This document shows positions 1-11,500 of a DNA stretch of 64,000 nt, piece by piece. The translations under genes and the position numbers were made by a program. The notes beneath the pieces were generated by a model. That model ran no database searches, was not told the origin of the DNA, and worked only from the letters and a program-made list of their open reading frames with translations. The stretch is from Rhabdornis inornatus (lineage: Eukaryota; Chordata; Aves; Passeriformes; Rhabdornithidae), in the NCBI GenBank assembly GCA_013397075.1, contig VWZS01004853.1:1-64000 (forward strand). Reading direction: 5' to 3'. How positions within the stretch are numbered: position 1 is the stretch's first letter; each line of letters starts with the position of its first letter.

Positions 1-130
1 GCCGCACCGCGCTCTGCGCGGTCTGCACAGCCCCGCCGCGATGGACGGCCGCCAGAGCTCGGCCCGCCGCTCGGGGGTCAGCAAAAGAGCGTTTGTCCCC
101 TGAGCAGTCACGCCAGCAAGAAAAATAAAC
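1..130. promoter_or_regulatory. GC-rich edge block, possible promoter of the left-hand neighbour
   Basis: The first ~130 bases are rich in C, G and CpG and turn into ordinary AT-rich DNA within a few hundred bases, as at the margin of a CpG island. A short ATG-initiated frame at 41 stops after about 20 codons, so it is not a gene by itself. In vertebrates CWH43 lies next to OCIAD2 in head-to-head orientation, so this could be its promoter or first exon, with the gene leaving the window on the - strand. That assignment is inference from synteny only. Confidence 0.35.
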
Positions 131-3100
131 GCAAAAGGTTGTCGCAGCGCAAGCTGGCGGGGAAGAGAGGAGCTAACCCACCGGGCAGCTTGTACACACA
201 CATAGTTGAGTACGCGGGATTCGGGGATGTCCGAATTAGTACAGTGCTCACCTTTGTGAAACGCGTGTTGTTTTGCAGCAGAGTAAGGACTTCCGATAAG
301 CAATGCTGTCTACAAAAAGCACCAAAAGAAGCATTTAGTTTGCTGAGATTCCTGAGTAACTGCGTTTGCTAATTTTAGAAGAAATCATGGGTTAAATCGA
401 CCCAGCCGTGATCATAGCTGCCAAGTTCTGGCAAAAATTTACATAAACAAAATCTCAAGTTTAGAATTCTTTGGAGGGCGTGAAAAGTAAAATTGTAAAT
501 ATAAGCTAAGAACTAAGAAGTCCTTTTGCTGTTGGAATATAAAATCATCTTAAGTTTTATTAATCTTCATACAGCATCCTATAGAACTGACATCTGTATC
601 TTCTCATTTGTCTTAAAACTACTGTCCCATTCTAAATAAACCCTATGGAATGCATTTTCTTTCCCTGGTTTGTGAAACTCTATATCCATAGGAGTAAACT
701 ATAAATACCTAACATCTATATGACCTATTATTAGCAATAATGTCTGGTCTAGACATTTGAGAGGACATGGTACTAAACTAAATTTTGCCCTAGAAGTTTC
801 AAAGTCAAGTGATTCATTCACCCTGCAGTATGATGGGCTTTGGCTATTACAAAATCTCTGTTGAATTTTGGCTGCTAATTGAAAATGTGTTTTAAAAATT
901 TGAAATGTGTTTTAAATGTCCACAAAAGAATTAAAGTATTTTGATGGAAAAGTTGACCTCACTAGAGAAGGAAGAATGAGACTCATAGATTTAATGAGCT
1001 TCTCTGTTTTCTCTGAGTTCGAGATGTCATTAAAGGCATCTTTATTTTTCTTGATTAAAGAAAAGTCATACCAGAATAAGCTCACTTATCACTGGATATC
1101 AGGATTATGTAAGTGATGACACCTTTTCATCTTGCTGAGGTGTGATGCAAATGGAAGATCACATCTTTGGCCAGAATAAACCCAGAGCATGGCTGCTTTT
1201 GGAGCTGTGTAGCAGGAGCGTAAGGCTCACAGCATGTATTCAGCCAATAAATAGTTGAAAAAATTTTGCAACACTTTTTGTAATTACAGTATCTTGCTTC
1301 ATGGTTCAGAGGTGGAGTTCCAGTAAAACTCGACATGACTGGAATTGTGAACCTGATATGCTTGTGTGGCTTCCATTAAATTCATAATGCAATGAAAATA
1401 ATGCAAATCCTGACAAATTTAGCAATTTTACTCTGGGTGCTCTCTGTAAGATTCTTGGTAACTATTAAGTTTGGCTTCACATATCACAAAGTTACATTCT
1501 AGTGCTCTCCATAGGGCTGATATATGTATGAGCATCAGAGCAAAAGAGGGGAGAGTTTTCAGGTGTAATGTCTTAAATACAAAAGTCAATGCTTGCAAGG
1601 TACTTAGTTACATGTATATATGTAGCAACTCCTTTCACAATATTTTTTTTATTCCAGGAGTGCCACGGGTGTACTTGACAAAAAAAATAAAGCAAAAGCA
1701 TTTGATCTTTATAGAAATACAATGATGTCAAAGCAGTAAAGTCAAGAAAACACTACAGTAGGAGCTTCCACTCACAGAACAAGATGCATTTTCATTCTAG
1801 AATAGTATTTAAGACACCCCTACCCTAAGGCAGACATAAAATATTATCTGAATTTAACAGCCCCATAATTACATTGGTTGACAGGGGTAAACTTTTCTAA
1901 AGCTAGTGATTGTAAAAAATGCTTTATTTGGGTTCCAACTGTAATAGAAGCATGTTTTGAAACCTAAGTAAATATATGGCCTTTAAAAGAACATTCAGAC
2001 CCCTGTGAGAACTTGTCCTTGCATATTCCCTGAGATGCCTGAATGGACATGATGAAGAAGCAGAAGAAAGTGCCAGAGAAATGGGGGGAAAAAGCATGAA
2101 AGTTAGAGCACAGGTTAGGATTAAAAGTGCAGCTCTGGAAAAAAGCAGGAGTGCGTGAGTTTAGTTAGGCACCTGTCACAGTCTCAGTGGAAACACAAAC
2201 ACATGCAGGTCTCTGCAAGCACTTTACTGGGTTCTTCACACTGAGAAGAGGAAATCCTGTATCTTGAACATTTCATAATTACCAACTAAAACATAGCCCA
2301 GACCAAGTAAAAAATAGAAGTACATCCAAGAATCACCCAAGACACAGAAAACTTACATGATCCCTTGGAAGTAGTGAGGACAGTTTAATGTTTTACTCGG
2401 GAGTATGTTGACTGTTTCCTTCTGTGGCTTTTCATGTCTTTTCATTCGCCCTTAACTCCTACTCCCATCAGCGTGAAAACAATGCCCTGTCGTGTAATTC
2501 TTACTTCGTTTTCCATGCTCTGTTATGGTTACAAAGCAAGGGGGTGGAGATTGTTTCTCAGGGAATTTTTAAGCAATTACCAGGGTTTGATTTTGTAACA
2601 GACAAATAAACCATGTTTATCGTATGTGGTAATAGTTCCTCCTTCTGGCATGCACTGTATACATACACAGTGTTCTGTTAAATATGCACACCAGAAAGGC
2701 TTTGCTTCGCTTTGGTGAATGTGGTGAACCTCAGGACCCTGGCAAACCTTCAGTGTTTTCTAAGAGGTTCTCCAGTCAAGCAGCTAGAGCCTGTAAATCT
2801 TCCCTGAGTTTGTAACTGCTCAGTCCTTGATCTCCTTCTACTCTGACAACAGGTAATTCCTTAGCCAAACATTCAATTCCATATTGGTTGTTTTATTTTT
2901 GCTATCACTTGGGGTTTTTTTTCTTTGATGTGTAAAGTTGGTTTTGTTCTGGGAGGGTAAGACTCTCTTTTGCTTTGTGTTTACTTTTCCAAATCACTAA
3001 CATTTACTGGTTTCTGTCTATTACCTTCTCTCCATTTTTATAACTCTGAAGAACTTGCAGGTAAATCTTGGAAAGACAGAGTGTTTGGAGAACATATCCA

Positions 3101-4224
3101 ATTGTGATAACCAACTTTACATTTAAAGTTGCAATTAAAAAAAGAAGCTTAAACTGATTTTTAATAGGCACGTTTGCACAGAAAAGTGCAAGAATCCACA
3201 CAGTCTTATCTCTGGCAATCACTGTCCCCAGGCACACATATGCCCCATGAGAAAATTGTCATTCCAGTGCTCTTTCATTTTATGTTCAGTTTAAGCTGGA
3301 TCAGTTAAGAAGTTATTGGCTATTAAGTACTCATTCCATGTAGGATTCTCACGTGTATTGTATTTTTCAGAATAGCATGCAGCCAGTATCTATTAAATAG
3401 TTTTAATGTATGTTTTCAAGAATACCTTTTAGATCCCAGGAGGTATCAGATACACTTTCAAGACTTATTTTAGGACAACATCCTTGCCTAGCCTCCACGT
3501 GAAAAGCACATTTTGCAGTAGTAAAGTCTGATCCTCCTGTTTGGCAGGCAAGAGTAGGAGAATAGTCTGGTGAAAGGGGCTTCAAGTAGCCAAGACTTAT
3601 GGAAGCTGAAAGATTTTTTTGGATTTAAGAAAATTAATTACCATTTATGTTTCTTATGAAACTGAGATGGCAAGATCATGCAAATGGAGGAAGTTTAATG
3701 GTGATCTCACAGGCTATTAATTTCATGATAAGCACTGAAGTGTCATATTACCATTTAGGATACTCTGCTGAAAACTATTATGTCTTGCTGTGAAAAAACC
3801 AAAGCAAAACAATATAGAAACGGAGACCTTTTTTATTAGAATAAAATGCAAAATAAAATTCATGTTTTTATTTTTTGTTTTAGAAAACTTATTCTTAAAG
3901 AAAGGCATTGCATTTCTCATTGCAGAGAAAGTGGAACCATTTTTTTCAATATTCCTAGAACAATCCCTCTCACACCCAACTGACATTTTCAGGATAACTT
4001 TTTCTTGCAAAATTATTTTTGCTTGATGAAAGTGCCTTTCCTATTTGTTTAATTCTTGTTAATATTAAAATTTATTTATTTACTTACATAAGCATCATAC
4101 TATTAAAATCAAAGTAGATAAGGAATGCTTTTCATTCCAAAATGGTCAAAGTAGAACTTGTTGTTTCTTTTTTAAAGAAAAAGATTTCATTTTCAGAAAA
4201 AATATTTTCAATTTGTAGGACAGA
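131..4224. other. Intergenic, AT-rich, no gene seen
   Basis: No frame here shows a recognisable protein family or exon with good splice borders. The ORFs are all under 100 codons and AT-rich. The sequence has short A/T runs but no clear interspersed repeat that I recognise. Confidence 0.5.
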
Positions 4225-4712
4225 TCCCGTATGTTGTATGCTGGGCTCCTCACTGCAAGAAAGATGTTACTGGAGAGGGTCCAGTGGAGGCCACAAAGAT
4301 GATGCGGGGTCTGGAGCATCTCTCTTGAGGAGAGACTGCAGGGGCTGTGCTTGTTTAGTCTAGAAAAGACTGGGAGGAGGTCTCATCAGTGCACGTAAAT
4401 ATGTCAAAGGCGGGTGTCAGAGGATGGAGCCAGACTCTTTTTGGTGGTGCCCAGCAACAAGACAAGGATCAGTGGCCATAAACTAAAACACAAGAAGTTC
4501 CACCTCAACTTGAGGCAGATCGTTCCACTGAGGGTGGCAGAGCACTAAACAGGCTGCCCAGGGAGGTCATGCAATCTCCCTTTGTCTAGACATTCCAAAC
4601 CCACAGGACAAGTTCCTGTGTCACCTGCTCCAGGTGACCCTGCCTTGGCAGGGGTGTTGGACCAGATGACCTCCAGAGGGCCCTTCCAACTCTAATGACT
4701 GTGATTCTGTTA
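4225..4712 (+). mobile_element. CR1 LINE fragment, 3' part
   Basis: Non-LTR retroelement fragment in + orientation, truncated at the 5' end as CR1 copies usually are. Recognisable CR1 landmarks occur in order: the 'ggctcctcactgcaag' block near 4242, 'ctggagcatctctc' near 4311, the 'ggtggcagagcactaaacaggctgcccagggaggt' block near 4533-4567, and the 3' tail 'ttggaccagatgacctcc' near 4658 followed by 'cccttccaactctaatgact' and 'gtgattctgt'. It is diverged and non-coding. It ends about 50 bp before the CpG island begins. Confidence 0.85.
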
Positions 4713-4759
4713 CCTTCATTAACACATAGCCTTGCTAAAAGAGCTTTCTGAATTTCAGT

Positions 4760-5390
4760 GGGGAAATCCGAGAACGCGGAATTTTCTTGGCGCGCTCGCT
4801 GTTCTCCTACAGGAGTAGCCCACCGGGAGGCGAGAAGCGCTCGTAGTGATCCTTGCAGGAGCGAGGAGCCGGAGCGTGAGGGGAGCCGGGCGGGCAGTGA
4901 GGGCCCCGGTGTCCCTGCGCCCGGCCGGCCGGGGGGTGGCGATGGAGCCCCGCGGGCCGGGGTGTGGAGGTGGAGCCCGGCGGGCAGGGATGTGGCGATG
5001 GATCCCTGCAGGCCGGGAGATGGCGATGGAACCCCGCAGGCCGGGAGATGGCGGCGGAGCCCGGCGGGCCGAGCGGGTCGGCTCCCGCCCCAGCGCGGCT
5101 CAGCCCAGCCCGCGGGCACGCGTGGGCTTCCGGGGCCAGCAGGGACCGGCCGGGTCAGCCCAGCCCATTCAGTTTCCTCCGGCGGCCCGCGGAAGGTAAG
5201 CGCAGCTGGCGGCCGTGAGTGTCGGACACCTGTCCGTGCCAAGGGGCTCCGCGGGGCCGGGTTTCTCCGGCGTCACGGCGGGGGAAGGCGCGGGTCGGGG
5301 CGCGGCTCTCGGCAGCCGGCCCGGGGCAGGCGGCTGCTGTGGGGCGTGTGCTGCCACAGCCCGACGGAGCTGCCGCCCGTCAGATTAGGA
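4760..5390 (+). promoter_or_regulatory. OCIAD2: CpG island, presumed OCIAD2 promoter and non-coding exon 1
   Basis: A sharply bounded CpG-dense block lies between two CR1 copies and 3.3 kb upstream of the OCIAD2 start codon. It has no TATA box that I can see, typical of housekeeping promoters. A good donor (GGAAG|gtaagc) at 5195/5196 is the best candidate for the end of a 5'-untranslated first exon that would splice to the acceptor at 8431/8432. The transcription start cannot be fixed from sequence. Overlapping ORFs on both strands here are by-products of high GC content. Confidence 0.65.
4938..5077 (+). repeat. 28-bp minisatellite, five tandem units
   Basis: Five consecutive 28-bp units can be laid out without gaps: 4938-4965, 4966-4993, 4994-5021, 5022-5049 and 5050-5077. 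Each has the skeleton ggcgatgga-cccc-gcgggccggg with a few substitutions. Because 28 is not a multiple of three, the repeat shifts frame at each unit and is not coding. It lies inside the OCIAD2 CpG island, upstream of the exon 1 donor. Confidence 0.85.
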
Positions 5391-5391
5391 A

Positions 5392-5857
5392 ACACACTGA
5401 GGTGCTTGAGCGTGGCCAGAGAGGGGCAGCGAAGCTGCTGAAGGGTCTGGAGTATAAGCCCTGTTAGGAGCGCCTGAGGGAGCTGCGGGTGTTTAGCCTG
5501 GAGAAAAGGAGGCTCGGAGAGACATTATTGCCCTCTACAACCACCTGGAAGGAGGTTGTATCCAGGTGAGGATTGGTCTCTTCTCCCCGACGACTAATGA
5601 CAGGGCAAGAGGACATAGCGCTGTGCCAGAGGAGAACATCAGGCTGAACATCAGGAAGAATTACTTCACAAGAAGGGTTATTAGACATTGGAATAGACTG
5701 CCCAGGAAGGAGGCTGTGGAGTGGACATGACACAGTGCCATGGTTCTTACCATGGTTCAAATTTGTGCTTAGTTGACAAGGTGGTGTTCGGTCATAGGTT
5801 GGACTCGATGATCTTAGAGGCCTTTTCCAGCCTAATTGGTTCTGTGATACTGTGAAA
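5392..5857 (+). mobile_element. CR1 LINE fragment, 3' part
   Basis: Second + strand CR1 copy, beginning right at the 3' margin of the CpG island. Landmarks include 'gtttagcctggagaaaaggaggctc' near 5490-5514, 'ctctacaaccacctggaagg' near 5532, 'aggaagaattacttcacaag' near 5652, 'attggaatagactgcccagg' near 5687, and the tail 'ggttggactcgatgatctta' near 5797 with 'ggttctgtgatactgtg' near 5840. It is non-coding and 5' truncated. It sits inside the first OCIAD2 intron if exon 1 ends at 5195. Confidence 0.85.
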
Positions 5858-8431
5858 GAAATACACTGTGCTGGCTGGGCGTGCACTGCCCTGGGTGAGG
5901 GCACTGAGCAGCTGCTGCAGGGCTGAGCAAGCATGGGGCACTCACCAGCCCCGTGCTGCTCTCGGGTTGTTGGTAGGGACCTTGTCACGGACTACCTAGT
6001 GCAGCTACTCTATAGACTCACCTTTGAAATAAGAGCCTGAGTTTAAAACAAAGAGCCCGTTCAGATAGGTGTGAAACATCATGTTGAGTCTTGTCATCTC
6101 CCATGTTCCTCACAATGAAATGCCTCTCTGAAATCTTTGTGAGTGGTGCCTGCCCTGGGCATCACAGCCCACAGCGTGGACCAGTTAATACATGTAATTT
6201 TGGCTCCCCCTTTCTTCCCTGAAGTAGCCCTAGAAATTATGGGGTTACCATTCATAGGTGCAGAAGGAGGCTTTTTATTGAAAGCACAGTATATGAAGTT
6301 GACAACTCTCATATTTGAAAAACTTAGCTATCTTCTTGCATACTGCTTCTTTATCATCCCATTAGAGGTGTTCAAACAGTGAGATTTTTTCTGGAGCTTA
6401 ATATTAGAATTTTTTCTGTAAATGAATAAATTGTCCATAACATTTATTGTAGAAGACAAGTAAGTTTTTTGAATATTTGATCCTTGCAAACCACATTGAT
6501 TTAATCTTGCATTATATAGGTATTTAATTGAAACAGAACAATATAATTAGGGAATTCTTCCCAGAATATACACTTAATTGTTACACTAAGAATGACATGT
6601 AAGATTGAGAAAACAGCAGTATTACAGAAAATTACAAGAAAGTTACATTTCTTCAGTAAGCAGATGGAAATAAAGTTATTTTTTTGGGATGACAGTTGTC
6701 TTTCCAAGACAACTTGGGCCTTAAAATATTGGAAAACTTTTACATTCCTCGGATAAGAGATAGCATGTCTGCTAGGTATGAATATTAATAATTCAGTTAC
6801 ATAATATTTTGATGACATCAACTCTGTCTCTTTTTTCATTCTTGCCAGTATAGCTTTCAGCTTTCATCCCATGTGGGAAATGTACCATGAGGCTGCTTAA
6901 GGGGCTAAATATTTTTGGGGTTCTTCATTGTGTTGAAGCAGTAGCATAGCTGAATAGCTTATAATTCAGGAGAAACATGTACTTGGGACAATATAGGAGG
7001 CCCAATGGAAAACTGCAAATCTTTATACTCTTAATTTATACCCATTCTTTTTCCTTTATTTTACTTATTTTCCTCCTGTGACTCAGCTGTTTTATCATCA
7101 TGAAAAAGACAAGCACTTTTAATCTGTTGCAGCAGTTAGAAACTGTTCCCAGTGATTATTTTTATGCTGCCATTTGCACAAGTAGGCTTTGTGAGTAGAT
7201 AAGAATAAGAAAGCAGATAAGAATAAGAAAATTGGAGTCATTTTTGATTGACACAAACCTCTTTAAAGTTTTATGCATCTTTCTCATATTTTATGTCATT
7301 ATTTTTCATTAAGTGACAAGAGTGAGGAAAATTAAATTGCTCACAGATTAAGGAAGATGGTGTAGAGCTGTGAGCTTTCCTCATATAATATGGGTTTTCA
7401 AACTCACATTTTTTCAAAGACACAGTGATTATTGTAATTTTTGCGGGTGTCTGAGAATAAAGTGCAGATTGGTGTGAATGCAATGCTTTATTTAAGTTTT
7501 TTTTTTACCAAGGGGAGAGGAGATTATGTTGCTTCTATTACTTAGAAAAGCTTTGCTGCCTGAATATCTAGTGCATGTGAAGCAGACATTGCTTGAACTT
7601 CATAGCTGTGTAACTGACCCCAAAATAAGTGCAGGAAGTGGTTTATACAGTAATATTATGAATGCCAAAAAGCATTTAGGTCAATAAATTGTTGCATATC
7701 TTTTCTGTTTGACTCTGCCCTTCACAGTCACTTTAGCCTTGAGTGCCACCATTCTCAGAAGGTACTTTCTGAAAAGCAGAAGTGCCCTCTATGTTAATAA
7801 AGTGCCAGACCATGCAGCACACTGCTAGGTAAAAATCACAAATTAGATGTTTGAATTACTCTAGAAATAAATGAGTTTCCTTCTTGTTTTTCCCTAGCAG
7901 CGCAGCTCTCAGGCATGGAATATTGCAACTTTAAAACTCTTCGGAATCTGTTTATTCTTTTGTGTAATTTTTTAGAGGATGTTTGTAACTGAATTGGGTT
8001 TTTTGGAAATACAGATGTGGTTTGTGATAGGCTTGCCTGGTGGGTCCCATGGAATCCAGGCTTCAGATGATGGCAGTGAGGATAGAAGTAGTGCAGTAAT
8101 TCTGGACAGCACACTAAAGTGGCTATTTCTTGGACCTCCAATACATTAAAAAAATTAGAAAGGTTTTCAATTACTTGCTCATATTTTAATTTCTTTATGA
8201 TTGGGCATACTGTGCTAGGTCATGATTCAGCATTTAATTGTAGTTCCTGACTTACCTGTCTTAAGTTACACACAACTCTGTGTTGCTGGTAAGTGATAAA
8301 CTGTATCAGGTAAGTGGATGATATCTGCTGTAAAAAATACACTCCTTGCAACATGTTCATTTTTCTTCCTGGATGAATATTGGACTTGCAAGTGTCAGTA
8401 TGATATCTTGACTTTTTACCTTTGTACCTAG
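5858..8431 (+). other. OCIAD2: OCIAD2 first intron (5'-UTR intron), remainder
   Basis: Presumed intron between the non-coding exon ending at 5195 and exon 2 starting at 8432. It is AT-rich with short ORFs only. I see no coding exon, RNA gene or recognised repeat in it beyond the CR1 copy at its start. A short direct repeat (agataagaataagaaa) occurs twice near 7196-7230. Confidence 0.45.
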
Positions 8432-8574
8432 CAGAAAGAGAAGTAGGCAAGCCTAAAATAGCAAGCGCAGCTTCTGCTGAACGAGAGCACTAGCAGACTA
8501 CAAGGAAGGAGACAATGTCTTCTGAAGCAGTCCAACAGGGAAGTCAGACACCTCCAGTAAAACAACCTGGATGG
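8432..8574 (+). CDS. OCIAD2: OCIAD2 exon 2 (5' UTR plus first 20 codons)
   Basis: Acceptor after a pyrimidine-rich tract ending tacctag at 8431 (a cag three bases later is an alternative), donor TGG|gtaagc at 8574/8575. Coding starts at 8515. The donor is phase 0. The upstream part has no in-frame ATG extension. The head is Gln/Pro/Ser-rich and less conserved than the rest. Confidence 0.8.
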
Positions 8575-11500
8575 GTAAGCTGGGTTCCCTCCCTTATATT
8601 TTGATGTTATTGCTAATGAATAACTAGGATTTTGCCTCAGTTGCTCTTATAGAAGAGAAAAATAGGTGTCTGTTATCTAAAGTGTATAGATGAAGAGAGG
8701 AAAGGACAGTGTGTTATTTTTCCTGCTTCACTGTTCTCAGAGAGCTAGGAGTTGTGAATCTTAAAGCTCTGATTTATGCCCTGAGTTATGAGCTGGCATA
8801 GCCATGGTGTCTGAGTACAAGTCCAGTACAACCTGTCCCCATCAAGTTGAACATGTTCAGAAGGGGAGAAGGGAACAGTATGGCACAAGAATCTGGTCTA
8901 CAGCTCTACAGAAGATGAACATTCTCCTCTGATAGAGAAATCAAGGCGTTTAAATGCCGTGTGACTTTTGCTAACCAGTCACTACCAGAGGGCAGCAATA
9001 TTAGGGAGATCTGCAAGGAAGGGATGCAAGTGCCAGCAGGGTGGCAGGGGCTGGGGCCTCACGTACAGGGAACACAGTACCACAGTACCCAAAAAGAGGA
9101 GGGCAGATCCAGTGATGTTAACCAGGGTCAGCCTACAGCCAGTTCAGTGACTGCCAGGCAAGTCTGATGCTAAGCCAGGCAATCAGGTTAGCAAGGCAAG
9201 GATCTCCATGGCATACCTACAACACAGTTAAGGCAAGGGCCTGAGCTTATATACAGCTCCTGAGCTGAAGGGCAGAGGCCCTGGGCAAAGCTTCTTGCTG
9301 TTGTCTCTGAGCTTTTCTGTTTTCACAGCAGTGTAACTTGATGTTACACAACTGTGCCATGTTAGAGCTGACTCTGAGCCCAAGCAACTAAACACCTGGC
9401 AGGGTGTGTATTGAGGCAGAAAGGTTGCAAAGCCTGTTGGTGCACTTGGGGCTCTGACATGAATTTCCTTATCTTTCAGTCAGCCTGTTTGTATTTTACT
9501 GTATTTGCTATGACCTGCTCTGAAACCAGTTTAAAGTGGTTCTCTATGGTCTAGAGCGGAGCCAATTCTGTATTGTTCACCCAAGCGGCACCACCATTAA
9601 CTTCTGTGGGAGCAGTGCTTGAAGAAAGGCTGAGATATTAATTACCTGGAATATGAAATGTGTGTGGCTGTGGACAATAAATGCATTTCCTTATTATGGC
9701 TGTAAAATCATGGATCAGTCAGGCATAAGATGATTCATGTTATAGATGTTGTAGATGAATGTGCTCTTTTTTCCAAGGCATTGCTTGTTCTATGATGTCT
9801 AGTTTTTCTTTCAAGAATACGTGTGTTTGAAGATACTGTGTTTTTACAGAAAAATGTTAAAATTTCAATTAATTTTAATTTAATGACAACTCCTTTCACT
9901 TGGCTTTTCTTGCTGAGCACAATGTCATGGTGTGGAATTGGAATATCCCTTGGATCAGCTGGGGTCAGCTGTCCCAGCTGTGTCCCCTACCAAATTCTTC
10001 TACACCCCCAGCCGATTTGCCGGTGGGCAGCCTGAGAAACAGAAAAGGCCTTGACTCTGTGTAAGATCTACTCAGCAGTAATTAAATATCCCTGTATCGT
10101 GAAGACTGGTTTGGTCATAAATCCAAAACCTAGCACCATACCAGTTACTATGGAGAAAATAAACTCTTGTCCAGTCAAAACCAGTACACCCATTTATCTA
10201 ATATGGTGATGACACTTCAAATGCTAACACTGTCTTTTCTTAAAGAAAGAAAAATAATATTCTTATGTCTACATGTCAATACCCTGGATAGTAGAATGCA
10301 AGGGAGAATACTGTCACTTTTCCCTTACAATTACAGTGAGTGAAAAAAGAGCTACCTTAAAGAAGTCTGTTGGAGGCATGATTTGTGTTAGGGTGAAGCC
10401 AGTATGGTTGAGTTCAGTTAATGCCGTGGATATATTTAAATGCCTCAGAGAGAAAGGTCTACTAGTGGGGAGTCTGGCACAGTTTATGTTGAACCTCTTC
10501 TAAATACTTGCAAAATCTGCTCTTGTTGAACTGCAGTTGACTTCTGTACAGAGCAGAACTTGATTTTTGAAAACTGTCGCTTTGCCTTTATTTCCTGTCA
10601 TTTCTTTCTGGGAGAGGTAATGTAGCTCATGAGAATGAAATGATTAACAAATATAAAGCAATATGCTTCTGGGGTAAGAAGCAGCTGAGCAATTTTAGGA
10701 AAGTAAAGACTTACAAGACAGATGGTTTAAACTTAAAACCTATGTAGTTTTTCTGTTTCTGTGTTGGGGTATCAAGATTTCACAGAATAAGGAGTTTTGC
10801 GTGGAGGTTTTTGTATTTTATTTGTTTTCTAAATAATTTATCTTCTTTAATTGATTTTTTTTTCTTCGTGTGAGATTAAATTTGGTAAACTAATCCAGGT
10901 GTATGCTTTCAGCCAATGTTATTTTGCCCTATCTCCCAAATCCAAGACAAAGAGATTGCAAGGATCCGTAAAGAATGCAAACAGGAAGGTTTCTGGTACA
11001 GAGGTGAGTGATCCAAAGTCATTCTTCCCACACTTACCACACATCTTGATGTATGCATGCAAAACTTTCTGCAGAATGCTTTTTTGTTGGAACACTGTTT
11101 TGGGTTAACTCTGTCAAGTTAAGCTTTGTATTCTTAAAGGTTTAATTGAATTATTTGCATAATTGTTGTAGGTAAAGGTAGTTGGATTGAGGTCTTGTTT
11201 AATATGAACTTTAGCAGTTGTAGAGTTCGTTCTATTGTTGAAGTCCATTATTTCAGCCACCTTAGGGATGTTTTACTTTGTTACATATTTATCCTTGCCT
11301 TTGAATGGAAGGCAGGCATGGCTGTATGTCTTTGATTTATGAAATTCTTCGTATGTTAGGACATATAAAAGATCAGTGCTTGGTGTTTTAGTGCCTTTCC
11401 TTCCACACTTTCAGCTTGTATCTAAATTACATATTTTCTGAATGGAGAATATTGAAAAGGGTTTCAGCATTTCATTGGGGCTACTGACATTACAAGTGTT

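Larger units (their letters stand above)
8575..10912 (+). other. OCIAD2: OCIAD2 intron 2
   Basis: 2.3-kb intron with gtaagc..ag borders. It holds a moderately GC-rich stretch at about 8960-9420 and a repeat-like block at about 9915-10190, listed separately. No coding exon is seen between 8575 and 10912. Confidence 0.7.

Noticed and set aside
4586..5441. Frames of 117-227 codons on both strands around the OCIAD2 promoter
   Set aside because: They combine CR1 tail, CpG island and 28-bp repeat. The repeat shifts frame each unit and no splice context supports them.
5464..5988. 174-codon frame on the - strand
   Set aside because: Antisense of a CR1 fragment; composition follows the repeat and no family is recognised.
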